Shown here piece after piece: positions 25,333 through 35,800 of a stretch of DNA of 64,000 nt (positions are counted from its first letter, which is position 1; every line of letters starts with the position of its first letter). The stretch is from a bacterium. Its GTDB lineage: Bacteria > Sumerlaeota > Sumerlaeia > SLMS01 > JAHLLQ01. Location: contig JAHLLQ010000003.1 of NCBI GenBank assembly GCA_020444065.1, forward strand, positions 692,979 to 756,978, read 5' to 3'. A program made the position numbers and the translations under genes. Under the pieces are notes generated by a model. The model made no database searches. It was not told the DNA's origin and saw only the letters and a program-made list of their open reading frames with translations.

Positions 25333-26997
25333 ATGACGAATCGAGCCGCCACAGCTCTCTTTATTCTCTGGGTCGCCGCGCTGGCGCTGATCCTGGCGCC
25401 GTTGGCCCTCGGGTTGGGCGGCAGCACCCAGATCGAAGGCCCGGGCCTCGACGGCGGCCGGATCCTCGAGCTCGCCGGCAACAGCATCCTCATGAGCCTC
25501 GGCGCCGTTGCGCTGGCACTCGTTCTCGCCGTGCCGATCGGCCTGACCACGGCGCGGCTGATGCCGCCGAAGCGCGCCCTGCTGCTCCTTACCTTTGCCA
25601 TGGCGCCGCTATTCATTCCTCCGCCCGTGGTCGCGATCGCCTGCGCACGGCTGTTCGGCCCGGCGGGGCTGCTGACAGACCTGATCACCGGCGGCCAGCC
25701 CTCCTTTGCGGTCTCGGCCCGAGCGCCCGCGGGCGCGCCGAAAGTCCCCGGCGCTCCCATCTACTCCATCCCGGGTGGCTCCTTCTCGCTGGCAATCGCC
25801 CTCTTTCCGCTGGCGGTCCTAGCGATCCACGCCGCGCTGCGCCGCGCAAACCCCGAAGCCGAGTCCGCTGCGCTCCTTGAAGCCCGACCCGGCCGCGTTC
25901 TGCGCGCCGTGACGCTTCCCCTGGCCGCTGGAGGAATCGCCGCGGGCGCCAGCCTCGTCTTTCTGTTCGCGATCACCGAATTCGGCGTGCCGGAAACCCT
26001 CCGCAGCCTCCCCGTACTCGTCTCCGAGATCTACGTGCAGTTCGGCGTCTACTACGACACGCGATCTGCGCTGATGGCGGCGCTGACCATCGTTGGGCTG
26101 GGCGCCGGCGGGTTTGCGCTCGCCGCCGTGATTCTTCGCGCGACGGGTCTCGGAGATATCGATCATGGCGACTCCAGCAATGCCGACGCGACCCGACTGC
26201 CCGGATTGCTGAGCCTGAAGGCCGCCGGCTGGGTGCTGGGCATCGTGCCGGCCGTTGGGATCGTTGCCGTGCTGATCGCCACCGCCACCGGGCCGCAGGG
26301 CCACCTCGCCGTCTGGCGCGACACCCTCAAGACCGCGCACGAGGAACTCCTTTTCACCCTCGGCCTCGGGGTCGGAATGGCCATCCTGACCGCCGCCGTT
26401 GGAGCCGTGCTCGGCGCCGCCCTCTGGACGCGCCGCCGTCCGATAGGATGGCGACTGCTGGTCGCCGCGCCGCTGATCATGCCCGGACCGGTTCTCGGCA
26501 TCGGAGCCAGCATCTTGCTGCATCGCCCGCCGGGTTCGCTGCCGCTGCGGCTGGACGACGCACTGGCATCGCTCGCCGGAACGCTCGTGCCCCTGATGGC
26601 CATTTGGGTGCTGCGCTACGCGCCGGTTGTCGCGCTGATTGTCGAAGGCCTCCTGCGATCCATGCCGGCCGCCTGGACCGAACAGACCCGCCTGGACGGC
26701 GCGAGCTTCTTCGAATGGTGGGGGAGCGTTGCGTGGCCCGTTTGCTGGCCCGGAGTGATTGGTGGGATGCTCGCCGCACTCGCCCTCAGCCTCGGCGAAG
26801 TCGGCGCCGCCGTGCTCTTGCTCCCGCCCGGCCCGACGACTCTCGGCGTACGGCTGGCGACGCTGATGCACTACGCCCCCACCGGCCAGGTCAGCGCCCT
26901 CAGCGTCATGACCCTCCTCCCAGGCCTGCTGGCCTACGCGGGGGCCGTGGGAATTGTGGTGGCGGCAAAGGGCAAGCAGGCTGATAAGGTCCATTGA
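25333..26997 (+). CDS. Iron(III)-type ABC transporter permease with two permease domains
   Basis: 554 residues from ATG 25333, chosen because it places a cytosolic MTNRAA head directly before the first helix. There are about twelve membrane segments in two repeats. Each has an EAA loop: ESAALLEARPGRVLRAVTLPLAAGGI near residue 185 and EQTRLDGASFFEWWGSVAWPVCWPGVI near 455. This fused layout is that of FbpB/SfuB and ThiP permeases. No binding protein or ATPase gene is adjacent, so its partners must be encoded elsewhere. Substrate by family is ferric iron, thiamine or a similar solute; the sequence cannot decide. The gene is divergent from the APC-UspA gene. Confidence 0.82.
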   Translation: MTNRAATALFILWVAALALILAPLALGLGGSTQIEGPGLDGGRILELAGNSILMSLGAVALALVLAVPIGLTTARLMPPKRALLLLTFAMAPLFIPPPVVAIACARLFGPAGLLTDLITGGQPSFAVSARAPAGAPKVPGAPIYSIPGGSFSLAIALFPLAVLAIHAALRRANPEAESAALLEARPGRVLRAVTLPLAAGGIAAGASLVFLFAITEFGVPETLRSLPVLVSEIYVQFGVYYDTRSALMAALTIVGLGAGGFALAAVILRATGLGDIDHGDSSNADATRLPGLLSLKAAGWVLGIVPAVGIVAVLIATATGPQGHLAVWRDTLKTAHEELLFTLGLGVGMAILTAAVGAVLGAALWTRRRPIGWRLLVAAPLIMPGPVLGIGASILLHRPPGSLPLRLDDALASLAGTLVPLMAIWVLRYAPVVALIVEGLLRSMPAAWTEQTRLDGASFFEWWGSVAWPVCWPGVIGGMLAALALSLGEVGAAVLLLPPGPTTLGVRLATLMHYAPTGQVSALSVMTLLPGLLAYAGAVGIVVAAKGKQADKVH

Positions 26998-27007
26998 TGT
27001 CCGGCGC

Positions 27008-27805
27008 ATGCCGACGCGCGGATTGTATATAGAAGGGGATGGAATGTTCCTGCTTGGCGTTAGAGAACCGATTGGTTCGGACTACATCACCGGCAACCTG
27101 AGACCAGAGTTGGACGGCGAGCGGCCCATTCGGGCTGACTTCAACCGATATACGCTGATGCACTGGGATTCTAGACCGAGGGAGGAGCATTGGTCCCCTC
27201 GACTTGATCCGGACACGCCGGAAGTGAGGGAAGAAATCGAGAGCATCCTCGAGTGTGCATTCGATACAGGTTGGCAGAGTCGAACATCGTGGATCACGGC
27301 AGTATCCAAACCTTTTGAATATCCTGCCAGCTTTCGTCTCCTTCATCGGAAACTCGAGAAGTCAAGTCACGGCGCCTGGATCTACCATAAAGGAGATGCC
27401 GTATTCATCCGGACATGTTTTGAAGACAGTTCTCGGAAGACCTTCTTTCCCCCAGGCGCGCATCACATGATGATCGTATCCAAGGACACAACATGGGAGC
27501 CGCTGCCGTCCGACGCATTACCTGCTCTCAGGGAGTTGGCCTTACATGGTCGCCTTTTCATGGGTTATACAGAATCGGAGAGTCTCCTGAATCAGTACGA
27601 GGCACTCCTCATTTCTGAATTGGGTCATCTTGGTGGGTTCATTCTCCATATTGCCTCGAAGCGGAATCTCGCATCCCACCTGATAAAACACCCTGCGATC
27701 AATGGACGTGTCTGGCAGGATGAGGATGCAGAATCCCTGTGGAGTCTCTACCCATCAGGGGGACCGCCTCCTGAACCCCCCAACGCTTCAGGGCACATTC
27801 TCTGA
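27008..27805 (+). CDS. Protein of unknown function
   Basis: 265 residues from ATG 27008. An alternative ATG at 27044 has AGAAGGGG five nt upstream and may be the true start. Soluble, mixed alpha/beta composition with no signal peptide. Recognisable features are limited: a Trp/His-rich first half (LMHWDSRPREEHWSPRLDP) and a Gly/Leu helix (ELGHLGGFILHIASKRN). It starts about 10 nt after the permease stop but has a clearly lower GC content than the permease, so a shared function is doubtful. The next gene overlaps or follows within 65 nt in another frame. Confidence 0.5.
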   Translation: MPTRGLYIEGDGMFLLGVREPIGSDYITGNLRPELDGERPIRADFNRYTLMHWDSRPREEHWSPRLDPDTPEVREEIESILECAFDTGWQSRTSWITAVSKPFEYPASFRLLHRKLEKSSHGAWIYHKGDAVFIRTCFEDSSRKTFFPPGAHHMMIVSKDTTWEPLPSDALPALRELALHGRLFMGYTESESLLNQYEALLISELGHLGGFILHIASKRNLASHLIKHPAINGRVWQDEDAESLWSLYPSGGPPPEPPNASGHIL

Positions 27806-27869
27806 AGAAACCTCTTCGGTTTTCCCGGCAGGGCGTTCGCCATGCGAACTTGGAATTCAAGATGCATCA

Positions 27870-28211
27870 GTGGAGTTGAATCAACTCGATCTCGCACGCC
27901 ATCAGATGGATTTGACTTGGATGAACATCCGGAAGATCCGTCACGAGAATGGAAGATTTTCCGCCAGCCTCGTTGAGATGAGTTTCGTCTCTCATCGGCG
28001 GATATACAATGACCGCATTCAATATGGAGCGGCATCCGCGATTCACTATAAAGCCAATGACATCGGAACATCCTTCACGCTGATCCTGGCGCTCGACTCC
28101 TTTGGCGAATTCGCGACACTGACCGAATCCAAACATTCGCCCAGTTGGTACAAAGAAGAGAATCTGAGGATCGATCCGTCTCCACGCGAGAGTGGTCCCA
28201 TTGCCAATTGA
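27870..28211 (+). CDS. Possible small protein of unknown function, start uncertain
   Basis: An open frame runs from 27702 to 28211. Its first third overlaps the upstream gene, so I place the start at GTG 27870 (about 113 residues); ATG 27906 is another option. The translated sequence looks protein-like, with alternating strands (RRIYNDRIQYGAASAIHYKANDI and SFTLILALDSFGEFATL). There is no good ribosome binding site. It could be a real small gene, or the frameshifted tail of the preceding gene. Confidence 0.35.
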   Translation: MELNQLDLARHQMDLTWMNIRKIRHENGRFSASLVEMSFVSHRRIYNDRIQYGAASAIHYKANDIGTSFTLILALDSFGEFATLTESKHSPSWYKEENLRIDPSPRESGPIAN

Positions 28212-28455
28212 TGAAGAGACTTGCGCGGGGAGGAATTTCAAAAAGACGACCACCCTCCAGAGATATATTCGGATTCAGTCAGAAGAATTCGGTTGGCTCC
28301 CATTCACCAGTTCGGATGCAATTGCAGTATTCCACATGGACGTGCGAGAGCGAAGACGCAATCGCCTTAGGTGCAGATATTGGAATCTGTGTGGCCACGA
28401 GACGCGTGCGCCCAAACTCCAGGAGTCCATTTCGCTTCGGAGGAGGAATCGAAGT

Positions 28456-28926
28456 ATGCTGAATGATCCTTTCACGGCTTTGCGTGACCTTGGGAAGAAT
28501 TCTGAGAAGCAAGACAGTGAGGATGAGCCGCTCTCGCCGGCGGCAAGCCTGGCGCAAATCGATGCCCGACTGACCTCTGATTCAAGTGACAGCGTTGCCC
28601 CGACTCCGAAGGAGCCGACAAAATACATTCCCCCTCGACGTCTCACCGACGACTTCCCGGTTTTTGGTGAGTTTGTTTACTTCTTCGGGGGGCTCGCGAT
28701 CGCGTCTTTGCCGATACTCGCGTTCGCGTTCCTAATGACTTGGGCGGATGATCACCTGTCGGGCAGGTGGATGGGCATACTAGCCTTCATCGGCGCGCCG
28801 ATCGCTCTCGTCTTGGCTGGACTCGGAGCGCCCGCGATCGCGGAGACGAAGTCGATGGGTATGACAATCGGATGGCTGCTTGGTGCGGCGGTCGCACTCT
28901 GCGCGCTTTTCTTCATCTTCCCTTAG
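28456..28926 (+). CDS. Small membrane protein of unknown function
   Basis: 156 residues. ATG 28456 has GGAGGAGG about 9 nt upstream, whereas the longer in-frame start at 28192 has none. The first 65 residues are polar and acidic (NSEKQDSEDEPLSP), with a Pro-rich PTPKEPTKYIPPRR segment. They are followed by three hydrophobic helices (about 73-97, 103-125 and 132-154). A cytosolic N-terminus with a three-helix membrane anchor is inferred. No family recognised. The 244 bases before it (28212-28455) hold no gene I can support. Confidence 0.6.
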   Translation: MLNDPFTALRDLGKNSEKQDSEDEPLSPAASLAQIDARLTSDSSDSVAPTPKEPTKYIPPRRLTDDFPVFGEFVYFFGGLAIASLPILAFAFLMTWADDHLSGRWMGILAFIGAPIALVLAGLGAPAIAETKSMGMTIGWLLGAAVALCALFFIFP

Positions 28927-28979
28927 TCGTTGTCCACGGTCCACCCCTGCGGGCGCATCGACCTCGGGCTATCCCCCCC

Positions 28980-30821
28980 TCACATCGGCGACGCGTAGGT
29001 GTGCAGGCCGCCGGCGAACCAGGGGATGTAGCTGACGCCGATCCAGGTCACCAGCACCATCAGGAAGCCCGCAAGGCAGGCCAGTGCCGAGATGCGGCCT
29101 TTCCAGCCCATCACCATGCGCGTGTGCAGGTAGATCGTATAGACAATCCACGTAATCAGCGCCCACGTTTCCTTCGGATCCCAGCCCCAGTAGCGCCCCC
29201 AGGCGGTGTCTGCCCAGACGGCGCCGAGCATGATCCCGATCGTCAGGATCGGCCACGCGATCTGCACCAGGCGATAGGCCAACTCCTCCATTTGCTCCAG
29301 CGGCATCAGCGCCTTGCCGCCCAGCAGCGCGTCGCGACCGATCAGGGACTTGATCATGTACCCGCCCGCGAAGATCGCAGCCACGGCGAACGCGCCGTAG
29401 CTGATCAACATCATCGTGACGTGGATGTTCAGCCAGTAGCTCTTCAGCACGGCCCGCAACGGGTGCAGGCGCGTTTCGTGGAGCGGCATCAGGCTGACGC
29501 CCAGGAGCGCCACCAGCCCGACGATCGCCGCGGCGAGCCCGAAGGCACCCTTACGTTTCCACAGCTCGAAGCCCGTTCCGAGCACGAGGGCCGCCCACGC
29601 CGTAAACGTAATCGATTCGTACATGTTCGAGACCGGCATGTGCCCGGTCAGGACGAGGCGGATGGCCTCCGCGCCGGTGTGGACAAGCAGGCCCGCCACG
29701 AGAACGCTCGTCCCGGCGATGCGCCACCCGGGCTTGCGGAAGAAGACGAACAACCCGAACAGCGCCGCCGCCAGGAAGTAGACATACGCCGCCAGCTTGA
29801 ACGGATTCAGGCGAATATAGAGGTTCGTCAGTGCGCGGTGCGTCTGGTCCGGGTAACTGCGGAGGCGCTCGGCTACCGAGGCGAACTCGTCGACCGCCGA
29901 GGCCAGGTGATCGCCCGCGCCGGCGTCAAACGCCGCGGTCAGCGCCGAATCGAACTGCCGTCCGGCGGGCAGAATCTTCGCCGCGGTGCCGAACGCCGTC
30001 GATTGCACCCGCGACTGCCGGTTCGTCGGCGCCACCCACTCGCCGGTGGGGCTGTCTGGATCGGGGACGAGCAGAAACTTCTCGTGCAGCGACAAGGCAT
30101 CGGACGTCCGCGTGAACAGCCGTGTCCCGGCCTCCAGAAACGCCTTCTCCTGCTTGGTTTGTTTGGTCAGCTCGCGACGGCGCTCATGGGCTTCTGCGAG
30201 GGCATCTTCATTCGCCAACAGGCGCTGGACTTCTTTCAAATCGACCTGCGGCCCGGCCAGGCTCTCGGCCAACCCGGGGCGGTCGCTGCCAAGCTGTTGG
30301 ACTTGCTCCACAACGTTGAGCGTCTTGACCAGTTTCGCCAGCTCATCCTTGCGCGATTGGGCCTCCTGAAGCTCTTTCGTCAGGTCCTGGTTCTTGTCGT
30401 TCTCAATGATCTGGCGCGGGCTCACCCACTTGCCTTCGAGTCCCATGATCTCGGCGATCCGCGGGTGCTCGATCGGCAGGAACCGCGCTTCGAACCAACG
30501 GTGGGGCTCGTACATCATCGACAGCACAGTGAAGATCGGATCCTGGCCATGGATCGCCCGGCGGCCTGTCAACTCGTGCACCTGGATTTGTGCCCAGGAG
30601 GCCATCGTCTCGTTCCAGCCCTGGTGCCGAACGGCGAGCCGGCCGACGCCGGAATCCAGCAGAACCTGCTGGAACTCCGCATCGTGCGGGATCGTCGACA
30701 GACGGCTGGAGTCGTCCGAACTCAGGAAACCGACGGTTTCCGCTCGTGCGCTGCCGAGCATCAGAAGACTCAGCAAAAGAAAGGCTGTAAGACTGAAATT
30801 TCGAATGTTACGCTGCTTCAT
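28980..30821 (-). CDS. ccsA: Cytochrome c biogenesis protein CcsA/ResC with periplasmic N-terminal domain
   Basis: 613 residues from ATG 30821, 14 nt after the resB stop; the first residues form a signal-like helix (LTAFLLLSLLMLGSARA). Residues about 30-330 are soluble, partly coiled coil. They contain the HGQDPIFTVLSMMYEPHRWFEARFLPI and GKWVSPRQI segments seen in CcsA proteins of several phyla. From about 335 on there are eight or more membrane helices with the haem-handling WWD motif (WGRYWGWDPKETWALITW) and conserved His residues (HMPVSNMYES, NIHVTMM). With ResB it forms the system II haem-delivery and ligation complex for periplasmic c-type cytochromes. Confidence 0.93.
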   Translation of the reverse strand: MKQRNIRNFSLTAFLLLSLLMLGSARAETVGFLSSDDSSRLSTIPHDAEFQQVLLDSGVGRLAVRHQGWNETMASWAQIQVHELTGRRAIHGQDPIFTVLSMMYEPHRWFEARFLPIEHPRIAEIMGLEGKWVSPRQIIENDKNQDLTKELQEAQSRKDELAKLVKTLNVVEQVQQLGSDRPGLAESLAGPQVDLKEVQRLLANEDALAEAHERRRELTKQTKQEKAFLEAGTRLFTRTSDALSLHEKFLLVPDPDSPTGEWVAPTNRQSRVQSTAFGTAAKILPAGRQFDSALTAAFDAGAGDHLASAVDEFASVAERLRSYPDQTHRALTNLYIRLNPFKLAAYVYFLAAALFGLFVFFRKPGWRIAGTSVLVAGLLVHTGAEAIRLVLTGHMPVSNMYESITFTAWAALVLGTGFELWKRKGAFGLAAAIVGLVALLGVSLMPLHETRLHPLRAVLKSYWLNIHVTMMLISYGAFAVAAIFAGGYMIKSLIGRDALLGGKALMPLEQMEELAYRLVQIAWPILTIGIMLGAVWADTAWGRYWGWDPKETWALITWIVYTIYLHTRMVMGWKGRISALACLAGFLMVLVTWIGVSYIPWFAGGLHTYASPM

Positions 30822-30834
30822 ATCCAATCCGGGA

Positions 30835-32682
30835 TTACGATTCTGCGGCCAGTGAAGTCCGCGCTCCGGCCTTTGGAGCATCTTGCGTACCGGCGCCTTG
30901 CAACTCATCCACCAGCGCCTCGAGCTCCTTCGGATCCGGCGCCGTGCCGAACCTTGGAACCAGCGCGAGGTGCAGTCTCTCCTCTTCCTCATCCCACAGC
31001 CCGTAAAACGCCCGATAGCGACCCGTGAAGGTGATCACCGCGCCCAGGGCAATGAGCAGTACGCCCGCCACGTTGTACGGAACCGTCGGTTCGTCCACGA
31101 CGGAAAGAATCGTCATGTAGCGCATTGATCGGCCGATCGGATAGATGGCGAATTCGGCTCCGTCGGGCGGCAGATTCTCTGCTCCTGGGGCGGCCGCAAG
31201 CGTGATTGGCTGGCTTTCGGCGCCAAGCCTGACGACTTGTCGCGAAATCTCCTCATCGGTGTTCGGATCGATCGCTCGAATGACCATCCGGAACAGCGCC
31301 GGATCCGTCCAATCGATGCTTTCCGTGTCTCGCGCCACCTGCAGATCGTCCAGTTCCAATCGTAGCCGATCGTCCACGGCCGGCATCATTGGGGCCAGCG
31401 ACGGATCCAGGAACAGCCACGTCTCGCCCTGCGGCATTCCATCCCGCAGCAACACCACGTGGACGGCCGGGTAGTTCGGATCGTTGGAAGCATTGTACGG
31501 CTCCAGCCCGCCGTCCTCGCCCGTTTTGCGAACGCGGAAGTCGGGGTAGATCTCCGTCGCCTTGAAAGAGAATTCGGTCTCTCCCGCCGGCGCCAGCAAC
31601 TGGCCCGTGGCGATTGGCTCCGACGGCGACTCCGCCGAGTACATCCGCCAATCGTTCCCGGGTTGTTCGCCGTCAATCTCGAGGAAGAGAGACTCGTTGC
31701 CGACCTGCACGCGGGTTTGGGGGCTGGCGTCCGTCACGGCGATGCGTTCGCCTGTCTGTGCGTCGCGCACGTCGAAGTCCACACGGTACGTCTGAATCGG
31801 CGGCAGCGGCTGGTAGCCCGCCTGGTGGAATTGCAGACTGCCGATCGTGTGGCTGTGATTCATGTCCAACTTCGCCACGCGCACGTCGCCGGTCTGCAGG
31901 TCGCGGACCTTGATCAACGAAGAGAAATACGCCGGGGCATTCGAGTTCGCATGCTTGATCTCGTCGAAATCCAAGACTGTGACTTCGAACGGAATCCTCA
32001 GCGATTGCACATTCGAGCCGCCGACCGCCTGGTCGCGATACTTCGGGACGAGAATCTCGTTTGTCGTTTCGCCCTCGGCCGCGATGAAGCGCCCTTCGCT
32101 CAGAATCATTCCATTGCGATCCAGCAGAATCCGCATTAAGCCCGTCAGCAGGATCATGACGATTCCTGCATGAACGATTGTCGGGCCGATTCGGGCGCGG
32201 AGTCCCCGGTGGGCAAAGAAGCGATTCCCGTCGCGATGGGCGCGCGTGAACCGCTGCCGGAGCACCTTCTCGACGCGATCCGGTCCACCCTTTACGGCGA
32301 CTGTCGCGCGGCCCTCGCCAAGGCGGAAGTAATCCCGCGAGCTGCGGAACTCCCGCTTCCCCCAGATGCCGAAGCTCATCTTCGTGACGTGCCACGTCGA
32401 GATGATGAACTGGACAAAGAAGACAGCCATCAGCGCAAAGAACCAGCCCGCGTTGAACACGCGCTCCTTCGCGAGCGGAATCGCGTTATCGCCGAGCACG
32501 CTGTTAGCCGCGTAGAAGACTGTTCCGTAGACACAGGCCAAGGCGATCAGGCCCAGCAACAGGAGGCCCATCTTCAATGATTTGAAGAATCTCCAGGCGC
32601 GGATGCCCAGGCTGGCGCGTCGGCGCGGAGCGGCCGAATCCGCCGGATTCGTGCTCGCTTGTGGTTCCAACGGTTGACTCAC
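30835..32682 (-). CDS. resB: Cytochrome c biogenesis protein ResB/Ccs1
   Basis: 615 residues. The N-terminal cytosolic stretch leads into SLKMGLLLLGLIALACVYGTVFYAAN, then helices near 80-100 and 170-190. A large periplasmic domain of about 350 residues follows, and the last helix VAGVLLIALGAVITFTGRYRAFYG lies near 550. The ResB signatures NHSHTIGSLQFHQAGYQP and HAGIVMILLTGL, with His residues proposed to bind haem, are present. It is the partner of CcsA directly downstream. A C-terminal cytosolic tail of about 60 residues is acidic. Confidence 0.92.
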   Translation of the reverse strand: MSQPLEPQASTNPADSAAPRRRASLGIRAWRFFKSLKMGLLLLGLIALACVYGTVFYAANSVLGDNAIPLAKERVFNAGWFFALMAVFFVQFIISTWHVTKMSFGIWGKREFRSSRDYFRLGEGRATVAVKGGPDRVEKVLRQRFTRAHRDGNRFFAHRGLRARIGPTIVHAGIVMILLTGLMRILLDRNGMILSEGRFIAAEGETTNEILVPKYRDQAVGGSNVQSLRIPFEVTVLDFDEIKHANSNAPAYFSSLIKVRDLQTGDVRVAKLDMNHSHTIGSLQFHQAGYQPLPPIQTYRVDFDVRDAQTGERIAVTDASPQTRVQVGNESLFLEIDGEQPGNDWRMYSAESPSEPIATGQLLAPAGETEFSFKATEIYPDFRVRKTGEDGGLEPYNASNDPNYPAVHVVLLRDGMPQGETWLFLDPSLAPMMPAVDDRLRLELDDLQVARDTESIDWTDPALFRMVIRAIDPNTDEEISRQVVRLGAESQPITLAAAPGAENLPPDGAEFAIYPIGRSMRYMTILSVVDEPTVPYNVAGVLLIALGAVITFTGRYRAFYGLWDEEEERLHLALVPRFGTAPDPKELEALVDELQGAGTQDAPKAGARTSLAAES

Positions 32683-32769
32683 GAATTCGCCTTGGTGGCG
32701 TGCCCTCTGGGCCGCCGAAAAGAATGCGACCGCTCATTATGCCAAAGCCGTGCCGGTGCCCAAAGAAAA

Positions 32770-32790
32770 GGGGCCCCGATCGGGGGCCCC
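32770..32790 (-). terminator. Intrinsic terminator of the first nuclease gene
   Basis: GGGGCCCC (32770-32777) pairs with GGGGCCCC (32783-32790). On the minus strand CTTTTCTTTG follows, a good U-rich tail. Confidence 0.85.
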
Positions 32791-32813
32791 AGGTCGTTCG
32801 GTTGTGGGTTTGA

Positions 32814-35800
32814 TTAGTAGCTGTCGCAGGTCTCGACGTTCGCGCCGGAATCGTAAGTGTATCCGCTCGCGCTCACGTCATCGACACAAACGGTGAAGGA
32901 AACCGGGTCCTTGCCGAACTTCGAGCTGACGATTGCCGCCAAGCCGGATCCATCCGTCGTCCCGGACACTGTTTCGGAGATGCCTCCAGCGAACGTCACT
33001 GTCACGAGGGCTCCGGAGATCGGATTGTCGCTGGCGTCGACCACGATCACGTCAACCGCGCCCAATGTCTTGCCGCGCGGATCAGGGGTTGTGCTCGGGA
33101 CCATGCTCAGCACATGCAGCGCTTCAGCCGCCGGCGTTGGAGACGGGGTGGGGCTCGGAGTGGGCGAATCGGTGGGCGTCGGCGAATCCGTCGGAGTTGC
33201 GCTCGGAGTCGGAGACGGGGTCGGGCTATCTGTCGGTGTTGGTGTCGGCGTCGGATCGCCGCCACCGCCGTTCACGCTCAGCACGTACATGTGATCGACT
33301 GAGATCGAGTCCAGCGAGTTATTGCCGGAGGACTGATCGGTGTCGACCACGCGAATGTACAGCGTGCCGCTGACATCTTCGCCGAAGGCGTAGGACTGAT
33401 ACTGACCATCATCGCTCGTTTTCGTCACCGTCAGCATCGAGGTGAAGCTGCTGCCGTCGGTCGAGTAGCTGAACGCGAAGTCATCGCCCTCGCTGTTGGC
33501 GCTGTGGAAGGCGCTGACGTAGAAGACGTAGCTGGCGCCGCTCACAACGTTCATGGTCCAGGTGTGATCCAGATAGCTGTGGCGGCTGGAGGGCTTACCG
33601 CCGCTCTCGACTTCCGCCAGTGTTTCGTAGGCCACATCCTGCGCTGCTGTGTCGGCATAGGAGCCGGTCACGATGCTGCCGGCCGCCGTGGCCTCGCTGA
33701 TTGCCACATTCTCCGTGTCCCCGGCCGGGGTGGGAGAGGGCGACGGCGAGGGGCTGGCGCTCGGTGTCGGTGTTGGCGTGGCGCTAGGCGTCGGCGAGGG
33801 AGTCGGGCTCGGAGTAGCCGTTCCGAACGTCTGGCTCGTGTTCGGCTGGCCTTCCGTGCCGGCCAGCGGGCTCTGCCACGTGAACTCGTCGTAGCTTGTG
33901 CCCGTGCCGCCCAACTGCAACGTATCGCCGACCGTGGACGTCGTGGGTTCTTCAACGCCGATGTCGACCGAGGCCATTCCACTGGCCGGGCCATCGGTCG
34001 CACTGAACGAGCCTTCGTAGCTCAGGAACTGGATGACCGTGCTGCTTGCATCGACCAGTGCCATACCGTCGGGCGAGCCGTTCTGCAGGCCCGCGAAGTC
34101 GAACCACAGCGTGCCGTAGCCGCTCTGCTGATCCGGAATCGTCCCGGACAGGCTGACCGAATCAAACACGCCGCCATCGGCGCCATTATAGCCGTACAAG
34201 GTCCAGCCACTCAGATTGGTTCCTGCGACGCCGGCAACTTCGATGCCTTCGCCGGTATCGATGCTGTCGTTGTCGTAGTGGAACTCATTGATCCAGGCCG
34301 TTCCACCCGCGACCGGGGTCGGGGAGGGCGACGGGCTGGGGCTGGCCGTCGGAGACGGGCTCGGCGACGGAGAGGGACTCGGGCTCGGGGAAGGTGATGG
34401 GCTTGGGCTCGGGGAAGGCGTCGGGCTGGGTGTCGGCGACGGAGACGGGCTCGGCGTCGCAGCGCCCTCGAACGTCTGGTTCGTGTTCGGCTGGCCTTCC
34501 GTGCCATCCAGCGAGTTCTGCCAGGTGAAGTCGGCGTAGGTGCTGCCCGTACCGCCAAGCTGCAGCGTGTAACCGACAGTGGCCGTTGTGGCTTCCTGGA
34601 CACCGACGTCGTCGGAGGTCATGCCGTTCGCCGGGCCGTCCGTCGCGGTGATCTGGCCTTCGTAGCTCAGGAACTGCACCACGCTGCCGGTGTCGTCGAC
34701 CAGCGCCATGCCGTCCGGCGAGCCGTTCTGCAGGCCGGCGAAGGCGAACCAGATCGTGCCGAAGCCGTTCTCCTGGTCCGCGATCGTGCCGGACAGAGAG
34801 ACGGAATCGTAAACCGCGCCGCCGTTGCCGTTGTAACCGTACAGCGTCCAGCCACTCAGATTGGTTCCAGCCGGACCGGCGACTTCGATACCTTCGCCGG
34901 TGTCGGTGCTGTCGTTATCATAGTGGAATTCGTTGATCCATGCCACGCCGCCGGGACTCGAAGTCGGGGTCGGGGTCGGCGTTGCCGTCGGATCGCCAGG
35001 CGTCGGGCTCGGGGTCGGAGTCGCGGAGCAATCGCCGCCCCAAATCACGCAGACGTATTCGGGGTGATCGACAAACGGGTTACGATTCCCCTGGTACGTG
35101 TAGACGATGTGGTTCTGGCGCTGCTCGTTGATATCGACCGGGTCCGCGGCGCTCCATTCCAGCAGCGTCGTCAGGCGGCCCATGTAGGCCGGCGACGAAT
35201 CGCTGACCTGGATGAGGTTCATGTTATCGGTCAGGATTAGATCCGGCTCGCTCTTGCCGGTCGGCGTGTGGGTTCCGCCTTCGTAGCGGACATCCATATA
35301 GAAGAGACCGCGTGCGACATCGCCTTTGCGGAAACCCCATGTTTCCCAGCGATCGCCGCCAACCCAGTTCGAGTTCCCTGGATAGACGCCGCTGCCGCCG
35401 CCCACGCCGTTCGTCAGAAGCGTCGGCTTCTCGGTGCCGGTTGGGACGTAATCGTAGGGGCTATTGTTGCGGGACGAGTTGTATCCCCAGTCGCATGCCC
35501 TCAGGTGATGGCAGTCGGTGTAGGGGATGGTGCTCTCGGAAGAAAAGCCGAAGGACTTCGGCCACGTGTGCTCACGGTTAAACCCGGTCGATTCATGATC
35601 CAGCTTATCGATCGAACGGTTCTGATAAATGTCGATCACATTGCTGCTATTATTCGGATCCTCATCCGCCGACTCAATAATGTCCCACGTATCGGTGGCG
35701 GTGGAGGTGTACGGATACCAAGTGTGATCTTTGATGATTTCGTGGAGAGAACTGCGGAGGGTGTTGGCATTCGATGTGTCGGCCGTATCATAATATCCGG

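Noticed and set aside
28192-28455. N-terminal extension of the membrane protein at 28456
   Set aside because: The extension is rich in Arg and Cys without pattern, has no ribosome binding site, and overlaps the preceding frame. GGAGGAGG marks 28456 as the start.
28767-31028. A 2.2-kb open frame on the plus strand opposite ccsA
   Set aside because: The minus strand carries unmistakable CcsA motifs. Long antisense open frames are expected in GC-rich genes. The same applies opposite gmd (4112-5377), the FG-GAP gene (6227-7933) and ygfK (20700-22226).
34316-34460. Short tandem repeats that might suggest a CRISPR array or satellite
   Set aside because: Units are imperfect, very short and in frame. 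They encode the Ser/Pro/Thr linker of a nuclease. The same holds at 37078-37263.
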